Of a stretch of 22,500 nt of DNA, positions 17,137 to 22,500 are shown piece after piece; positions within the stretch are counted from its first letter, which is position 1; every line of letters starts with the position of its first letter. Source of the DNA: Cryptomeria japonica (lineage: Eukaryota; Streptophyta; Pinopsida; Cupressales; Cupressaceae). Position numbers and translations under genes: made by a program. The stretch spans positions 65,001 through 87,500 of the forward strand of contig NW_026729192.1 in assembly GCF_030272615.1 (NCBI RefSeq), in the 5' to 3' direction. The notes under the pieces were generated by a model. That model was not told the DNA's origin. It made no database searches and was given only the letters and a program-made list of their open reading frames with translations.

Positions 17137-17226
17137 TGCCCCTCTAACTCGACCAATGCTGGCGCTCGAACGGTGGTAGCGCTCGGATTTTCATTGAGCG
17201 CCAGCATTGGTCGATTTAGAGGGGCA
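17137..17226 (+). other. Long inverted repeat at the start of the presumed 5'ETS
   Basis: Left arm 17137-17167 and right arm 17196-17226 are complementary over 31 positions with one mismatch (C17148 facing T17215), around a 28-base loop. The core is ACCAATGCTGGCGCTC against its complement. If promoter 13 is used, the hairpin begins about 32 nt into the pre-rRNA. Weaker versions occur after promoter 12 (16652-16676 with 16712-16736) and promoter 11 (16220-16236 with 16271-16287). Confidence 0.75.
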
Positions 17227-17476
17227 TGCGAGATTCCCGAATGCTATGCGAGGGCTCTAACGGAAATGTCTATTGGTTTCGGTATGGATGCAATTGCGAG
17301 TGGTTCGGCAAAGGTAGTCGTTCCGATGCGTCCATGTCGTGGCCAAATCGATAATTCGATTTGAGCCCTCGTATAGCATTTGGGTCTCTCGATGTGATTC
17401 CGCATTCCAGTCCCTTTGGGCACTGCTTGAGCCGCATCCCAGGGGGTTCCCTTCCCAATAATCTGCCTCGCAACCC
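17227..17476 (+). other. Unique leader between the promoter-proximal hairpin and the 188-bp array
   Basis: About 250 bp with single copies of words that become repeated downstream (ATGCTATGCGAGG near 17241, AAAGGTAGTCGTTCC near 17309, CCCGATTGCTATGCGGTGAGG at its right edge). No gene is seen. Confidence 0.55.
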
Positions 17477-17632
17477 GATTGCTATGCGGTGAGGCTCCTC
17501 GGCCGCCTCGGAACTATCTGTGTATCAGACGCATCCAAGCGCGTCCGATGCTTGGACCATTCCGAGGCGGCCCTGAAGCCTCTTCCGTCTAGCCGTTGGG
17601 TCCTTCTCGCCGCATCCCTCGCCTCGCACCCC
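17477..17632 (+). repeat. First, shortened ETS repeat unit (156 bp)
   Basis: Same sequence as the 188-bp units but lacking 32 bp from the apical loop region (the GCGGGATAAGGGGTTGTCAC part). The arms of all three stems remain: 17491-17496 with 17577-17582, 17501-17513 with 17560-17572, and 17524-17532 with 17541-17549 (one mismatch). Confidence 0.85.
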
Positions 17633-20600
17633 GATTGCTATGCGGTGAGGCTCCTCGGCCGCCTCGGAACTATCTGTGTATCGGACGCGTCGCGGGATAA
17701 GGGGTTGTCACTGGTAGTCGCCCCAAGCGCGTCCGATGCTTGGACCATTCCGAGGCGGCCCTGAAGCCTCTTCCGTCTAGCCGTTGGGTCCTTCTCGCCG
17801 CATCCCTCGCCTCGCACCCCGATTGCTATGCGGTGAGGCTCCTCGGCCGCCTCGGAACTATCTGTGTATCGGACGCGTCGCGGGATAAGGGGTTGTCATT
17901 GGTAGTCGCCCCAAGCGCGTCCGATGCTTGGACCATTCCGAGGCGGCCCTGAAGCCTCTTCCGTCTAGCCGTTGGGTCCTTCTCGCCGCATCCCTCGCCT
18001 CGCACCCCGATTGCTATGCGGTGAGGCTCCTCGGCCGCCTCGGAACTATCTGTGTATCGGACGCGTCGCGGGATAAGGGGTTGTCACTGGTAGTCGCCCC
18101 AAGCGCGTCCGATGCTTGGACCATTCCGAGGCGGCCCTGAAGCCTCTTCCGTCTAGCCGTTGGGTCCTTCTCGCCGCATCCCTCGCCTCGCACCCCGATT
18201 GCTATGCGGTGAGGCTCCTCGGCCGCCTCGGAACTATCTGTGTATCGGACGCGTCGCGGGATAAGGGGTTGTCACTGGTAGTCGCCCCAAGCGCGTTCGA
18301 TGCTTGGACCATTCCGAGGCGGCCCTGAAGCCTCTTCCGTCTAGCCGTTGGGTCCTTCTCGCCGCATCCCTCGCCTCGCACCCCGATTGCTATGCGGTGA
18401 GGCTCCTCGGCCGCCTTGGAACTATCTGTGTATCGGACGCGTCGCGGGATAAGGGGTTGTCACTGGTAGTCGCCCCAAGCGCGTCCGATGCTTGGACCAT
18501 TCCGAGGCGGACCCGAAGCCTCTTCCGTCTAGCCGTTGGGTCCTTCTCGCCGCATCCTTCGCCTCGCACCCCGATTGCTATGCGGTGAGGCTCCTCGGCC
18601 GCCTCGGAACTATCTGTGTATCGGACGCGTCGCGGGATAAGGGGTTGTCACTGGTAGTCGCCCCAAGCGCGTCCGATGCTTGGACCATTCCGAGGCGGAC
18701 CCGAAGCCTCTTCCGTCTAGCCGTTGGGTCCTTCTCGCCGCATCCCTCGCCTCGCACCCCGATTGCTATGCGGTGAGGCTCCTCGGCCGCCTTGGAACTA
18801 TCTGTGTATCGGACGCGTCGCGGGATAAGGGGTTGTCACTGGTAGTCGCCCCAAGCGCGTCCGATGCTTGGACCATTCCGAGGCGGACCCGAAGCCTCTT
18901 CCGTCTAGCCGTTGGGTCCTTCTCGCCGCATCCCTCGCCTCGCACCCCGATTGCTATGCGGTGAGGCTCCTCGGCCGCCTTGGAACTATCTGTGTATCGG
19001 ACGCGTCGCGGGATAAGGGGTTGTCACTGGTAGTCGCCCCAAGCGCGTCCGATGCTTGGACCATTCCGAGGCGGACCCGAAGCCTCTTCCGTCTAGCCGT
19101 TGGGTCCTTCTCGCCGCATCCCTCGCCTCGCACCCCGATTGCTATGCTGTGAGGCTCCTCGGCCGCCTTGGAACTATCTGTGTATCGGACGCGTCGCGGG
19201 ATAAGGGGTTGTCACTGGTAGTCGCCCCAAGCGCGTCCGATGCTTGGACCATTCCGAGGCGGCCCCGAAGCCTCTTCCGTCTAGCCGTTGGGTCCTTCTC
19301 GCCGCATCCCTCGCCTCGCACCCCGATTGCTATGCGGTGAGGCTCCTCGGCCGCCTTGGAACTATCTGTGTATCGGACGCGTCGCGGGATAAGGGGTTGT
19401 CACTGGTAGTCGCCCCAAGCGCGTCCGATGCTTGGACCATTCCGAGGCGGCCCCGAAGCCTCTTCCGTGTAGCCGTTGGGTCCTTCTCGCCGCATCCCTC
19501 GCCTCGCACCCCGATTGCTATGCGGTGAGGCTCCTCGGCCGCCTTGGAACTATCTGTGTATCGGACGCGTCGCGGGATAAGGGGTTGTCACTGGTAGTCG
19601 CCCCAAGCGCGTCCGATGCTTGGACCATTCCGAGGCGGACCTGAAGCCTCTTCCCTCTAGCCGTTGGGGCTTTCTCGCCGCATCCCTCGCCTCGCACCCC
19701 GATTGCTATGCTGTGAGGCTCCTCGGCCGCCTTGGAACTATCTGTGTATCGGACGCATCGCGGGATAAGGGGTTGGCAGTGGTAGTCGCCCCAAGCGCAT
19801 CCGATGCTTGGACCATTCCGAGGCGGCCCTGCAGCCTCTTCCGTCTAGCCGTTGGGGCCATCTCGCCGCATCCCCCACCTCGCACCACGATTGCTATGCG
19901 GTGAGGCTCCTTGGCCGCCTCGGAACTATCTGTGTATCGGACGCATCGCGGGATAAGGGGTTGTCACTGGTAGTCGCCCCAAGCGCGTCCGATGCTTGGA
20001 CTATTCCGAGGCGGCCCTGCAGCCTCTTCCGTCTAGCCGTTGGGGCCATCTCGCTGCATCCCCCACCTCCTCGGCCGCCTCGGAACTATCTGTGTATCGG
20101 ACGCATCGCGGGATAAGGGGTTGGCAGTGGTAGTCGCCCCAAGCGCGTCCGATGCTTGGACTATTCCGAGGCAGCCCTGCAGCCTCTTCCGTCTAGCCTT
20201 TGGGGCCATCTCGCCGCATCCCTCGCCTCGCACCCCGATTGCTATGCGGTGAGGCTCCTCGGCCGCCTGGGAACTATCTTCGTATCGGACGCATCGCGGG
20301 ATAAGGGGTTGTCACTGGTAGTCGCCCCAAGCGCGTCCGATGCTTGGACTATTCCGAGGCGGCCCTGTGGCCTCTTCCGTCTAGCCGTTGGGGCCATCTC
20401 GCCGCATCCCCCACCTCGCACCCCGATTGCTATGCGGTGAGGCTCTTCGGCCGCCTTGGAACTATCTTCGTATCGGACGCATCGCGGGATAAGGGGTTGT
20501 CACTGGTAGTGGCCCCAAGCGCGTCCGATGCTTGGACTATTCCGAGGCGGCCCTGCAGCCTCTTCCGTCTAGCCGTTGGGGCCATCTCGCCGCATCCCCC

Positions 20601-21365
20601 ACCTCGCACCCCGATTGCTATGCGGTGAGGCTCCTCGGCCGCCTTGGAACTATCTTCGTATCGGACGCATCGCGGGATAAGGGGTTGTCACTGGTAGTCG
20701 CCCCAAGCGCGTCCGATGCTTGGACTATTCCGACGCTGCCCTGTGGCCTCTTCCGTCTAGCCGTTGGGGCCATCTCGCCGCATCCCCCACCTCGCACCCC
20801 GATTGCTATGCGGTGAGGCTCCTCGGCCGCCTTGGAACCATCTTCGTATCGGACGCATCGCGGGATAGGGGGCTGTCACTGGTAGTCGCCCCAAGCGTGT
20901 CCGATGCTTGGACCATTCCTAGGCGGCCCTGAAGCCTCTTCCGTCTAGCCGTTGGGGCCTTCCCGCCCCATCCCTCGCCTCGCACCCCCGATTGCTATGC
21001 GGTGAGGCTCCTCGGCCGCCTTGGAACCATCTGTGTATCGGACGCATCGCGGGATAAGGGGTTGGCACTGGCAGTCGCCCCAAGCGCGTCCGATGCTTGG
21101 ACCATTCCGAGGTGGCCCTGAAGCCTCTTCCGTCTAGCCGTTGGGGCCTTCCCGCCCCATCCCTCGCCTCGCACCCCGATTGATATGCGGTGAGGCTCCT
21201 CGGCCGCCTTGGAACTATCTGTGTATCGGACGCATCGCGGGATAAGGGGTTGGCACTGGTAGTCGTCCCAATCGCATCCGATGCTTGGACCATTCCGAGG
21301 CGGCCCTGCAGCCTCTTCCGTTTAGCCGTCGGGGCCTTCCCGCCGCATCCCTCGCCTCGCATCCC
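17633..21365 (+). repeat. 188-bp tandem array in the presumed 5'ETS
   Basis: GATTGCTATGCGGTGAGGCT recurs at 17633, 17821, 18009, 18197, 18385, 18573, 18761, 18949, 19137, 19325, 19513, 19701, 19889, 20237, 20425, 20613, 20801, 20990 (one extra C), 21178 and, partly, 21366; some copies have single substitutions. The step is 188 bp. The unit before 20237 lacks 28 bp near 20068 that include this word. Left units are almost identical, while right units carry more substitutions (CTTTTGGGGCC and CTGCAG variants), so homogenisation is strongest on the left. Small recurrent frames starting MDHSEA are repeat artefacts: 188 is not a multiple of 3, so they cannot join into one frame. Confidence 0.95.
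17647..17770 (+). other. Nested hairpin of the 188-bp unit (first full unit as example)
   Basis: Three coaxial stems can form: GAGGCT 17647-17652 with AGCCTC 17765-17770; GGCCGCCTCGGAA 17657-17669 with 17748-17760; ATCGGACGCG 17680-17689 with 17728-17737. All 29 pairs are Watson-Crick. The internal loops are symmetric (4 with 4, 10 with 10 bases) and the apical loop is 38 bases. The geometry recurs every 188 bp. Later units carry mismatches or G-U replacements (for example CTTGG for CTCGG). Confidence 0.75.
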
Positions 21366-22130
21366 GATTCCTATGCGGTGAGTCTTCTCGGCCGCCGCGG
21401 AACTATACCTGTTATTGCTACTGCATCCTTCGGCTGGTAACCTCCTCTGCCGCCTTGGAACGTTCTCTTTGTCGGACGCGTCGCGGGATAAGGGGTTGGC
21501 ACTGGTAGTCGCCCCAAGCGCGCCCGATGCATAGACCGCTCCGAGTCGACCTTGCTTTCAGCCTCTCACATGCATAGACCTCTCTGAGTCGACCCTGCAG
21601 CCTCTCACGTTTAGCCTTTGGAATCTCGCCTCACAACATGATTGCTATCCTTGATGCATCCCTTGCCTCGAGCCCTGATTGCTTTCTTGGCTGCATCCCT
21701 CCTCTCCTCACAGCCCGGTTGTCATCACTGCTTCATCCGTCGCTTCATGCATTCTGGCTGCTGGGCCCTTCCCACCGCACACCTCGATTGCTATCTCTTC
21801 TGCATCACACACCCCGATTGCTATCTCTGCTACATCCCTCGGCTCTCACTTCTGCATCCTTCGCCTCACACCTCGATTGCTATCAATGCTGCATCCGTAA
21901 CCTCACACCCCGATTGCTATGCGGGGAGGCTCCTTGGCCGCCTTGGAAATTTCTGTGTGTCGGACGCACCGCGGGATAAGGGGTTGGCACTGGTAGTCGC
22001 CCCAAGTGCGCCCGATTCTTAGACCGCTTCGAGGTGACCTCGTAGCCTCTTTCGTCCAGGCTTCCTGCCTTCAACGCCCTTTTTACACCTCGATTGCTAT
22101 GCGCGGGCTCGTTGGCGTCTATCACCTCTC
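21366..22130 (+). repeat. Decayed ETS repeats and pyrimidine-rich zone
   Basis: The regular array breaks down after 21366. Fragments of the unit persist: GCGGGATAAGGGGTTGGCAC near 21482 and 21972, and GATTGCTATGCGGGGAGGCT near 21912. Between about 21640 and 21910 a looser repeat, CACCCCGATTGCTATC plus TGCATCC(C/T)TC, is seen several times (for example 21785, 21812, 21873). No coding or structural RNA gene is recognised. Confidence 0.65.
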
Positions 22131-22500
22131 TGCGAAGAGTGGCACGATGATTGTTGGGGTAAATCGTAGCAGTCCGATCTCTGGCCTTGGGCCATTGTGA
22201 GGGCTGATCGATTTCCTGTGCGCATCTCGTGTTCGCCCAGTAACAGACTCGACGACTTGTAATCGGTCTTGTTCCCGATTGTTCCTGGAGGTAGTCTTCG
22301 GAACTCTTGGATTTGACCTGTCACTCGAACTGTCCTCTTCCGAGGATGCTTGTGTGTGTGTGCTTGTGCCATTTCCTTGGCGGTATTAACGAGATATTAA
22401 AGAGCGGAGTGAGCGCCTCGCCCAGCTATGTTTGGGGCTCTCACTCCCTTACCCGGTGTGCGACCGCTTTGCACGTAGGTTGCGGAGCATCGCGACTCTT
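22131..22500 (+). other. Unique 18S-proximal 5'ETS sequence
   Basis: About 370 bp with no visible tandem repeat except a short TGTGTGTGTG tract near 22350. It contains a possible hairpin, GGAGTGAGCGCC (22406-22417) with GGCTCTCACTCC (22436-22447), with one mismatch. Its unique character fits the conserved part of a plant ETS before 18S, but the 18S start is not reached. Confidence 0.5.

Larger units (their letters stand above)
17105..22500 (+). ncRNA. Presumed 5' external transcribed spacer of the 35S pre-rRNA, 3' end beyond window
   Basis: Starts at the last Pol I motif and runs to the window end without an 18S start (plant 18S begins TACCTGGTTGATCCTGCC, not seen), so it is at least 5.4 kb. 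It consists of a unique leader with a long hairpin (17110-17476), the 188-bp array (17477 to about 21365), a decaying repeat zone (to about 22130) and unique sequence. The assignment rests on order and orientation relative to the promoters. If a promoter to the right of the window is the real start, part of this would be non-transcribed spacer. Confidence 0.6.

Noticed and set aside
17740-20932. A recurring 70-94-residue frame starting MDHSEA every 188 bp, which looks like a family of small proteins.
   Set aside because: It is the same 188-bp spacer repeat read again and again. 188 is not a multiple of three, and the location downstream of the Pol I promoters argues for ETS.
22200-22500. Start of 18S rRNA at the right edge.
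   Set aside because: The conserved plant 18S start TACCTGGTTGATCC does not appear; the sequence is still ETS.

Overview
The whole window reads as one ribosomal-DNA intergenic spacer (IGS), the 26S-to-18S spacer of a nuclear 35S rDNA repeat in a land plant. I see no protein-coding gene. The main anchors are two full-length 5S rRNA genes on the minus strand (2180-2297 and 10170-10287) and thirteen plus-strand copies of TATATAGGGG, the plant RNA polymerase I initiation motif (12998 to 17109). Long tandem repeats follow them, as expected of a 5' external transcribed spacer (5'ETS). Neither the 26S 3' end nor the 18S 5' end is inside, so this IGS exceeds 22.5 kb. A 5S gene inside the 35S IGS (L-type linkage), a giant spacer and the 5S sequence itself point to a gymnosperm. 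Antisense 5S linkage has been reported for Podocarpus, so a podocarp-like conifer is a reasonable but low-confidence guess.

Layout. (1) 1-1730: very GC-rich repeat units built from GTGCGCACC-type palindromes. (2) 1731-3035: lower-copy sequence carrying 5S copy 1. (3) about 3036-3552: a C-rich CACCC/CCTTGG array. (4) 3553-9720: eleven more GC-rich units, most separated by AT-rich linkers and organised as four-unit higher-order repeats. (5) 9721-11030: 5S copy 2 with its flanks. (6) about 11031-12735: a longer CACCC array. (7) 12736-17109: thirteen Pol I promoter copies in three period classes (157, 311 and 441-490 bp), interrupted by a 52-bp tandem array and a cluster of promoter-like short repeats. 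(8) 17105-22500: presumed 5'ETS, mostly a 188-bp tandem array (17477 to about 21365) that decays into unique sequence before the 18S gene.

Segment 1-3552 is repeated at 7874-11542, with a tandem period of 7,990 bp over the 5S-bearing part. This explains why one spacer has two 5S genes. The crossover appears to lie in a shared CCAGGGTGGG motif.

How the parts may work together. The promoter nearest 18S (17100-17109) is the best candidate for the gene promoter and the upstream twelve for spacer promoters. Each has a TTCGGAAG/GTCGGAAG-type element 69-71 bp upstream of TATATA, and similar short repeats at 14790-16033 may act as enhancers. The 5S genes have intact internal control regions and T6 terminators, and face against 35S transcription. 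The most notable unexplained structure is in the 5'ETS: each 188-bp unit encodes a nested hairpin, a 31-bp inverted repeat lies just after the last promoter, and a small hairpin at the RNA 5' end keeps its pairing across diverged promoter copies. Long open frames on both strands in the GC-rich repeats are by-products of repetition and should not be annotated as genes.
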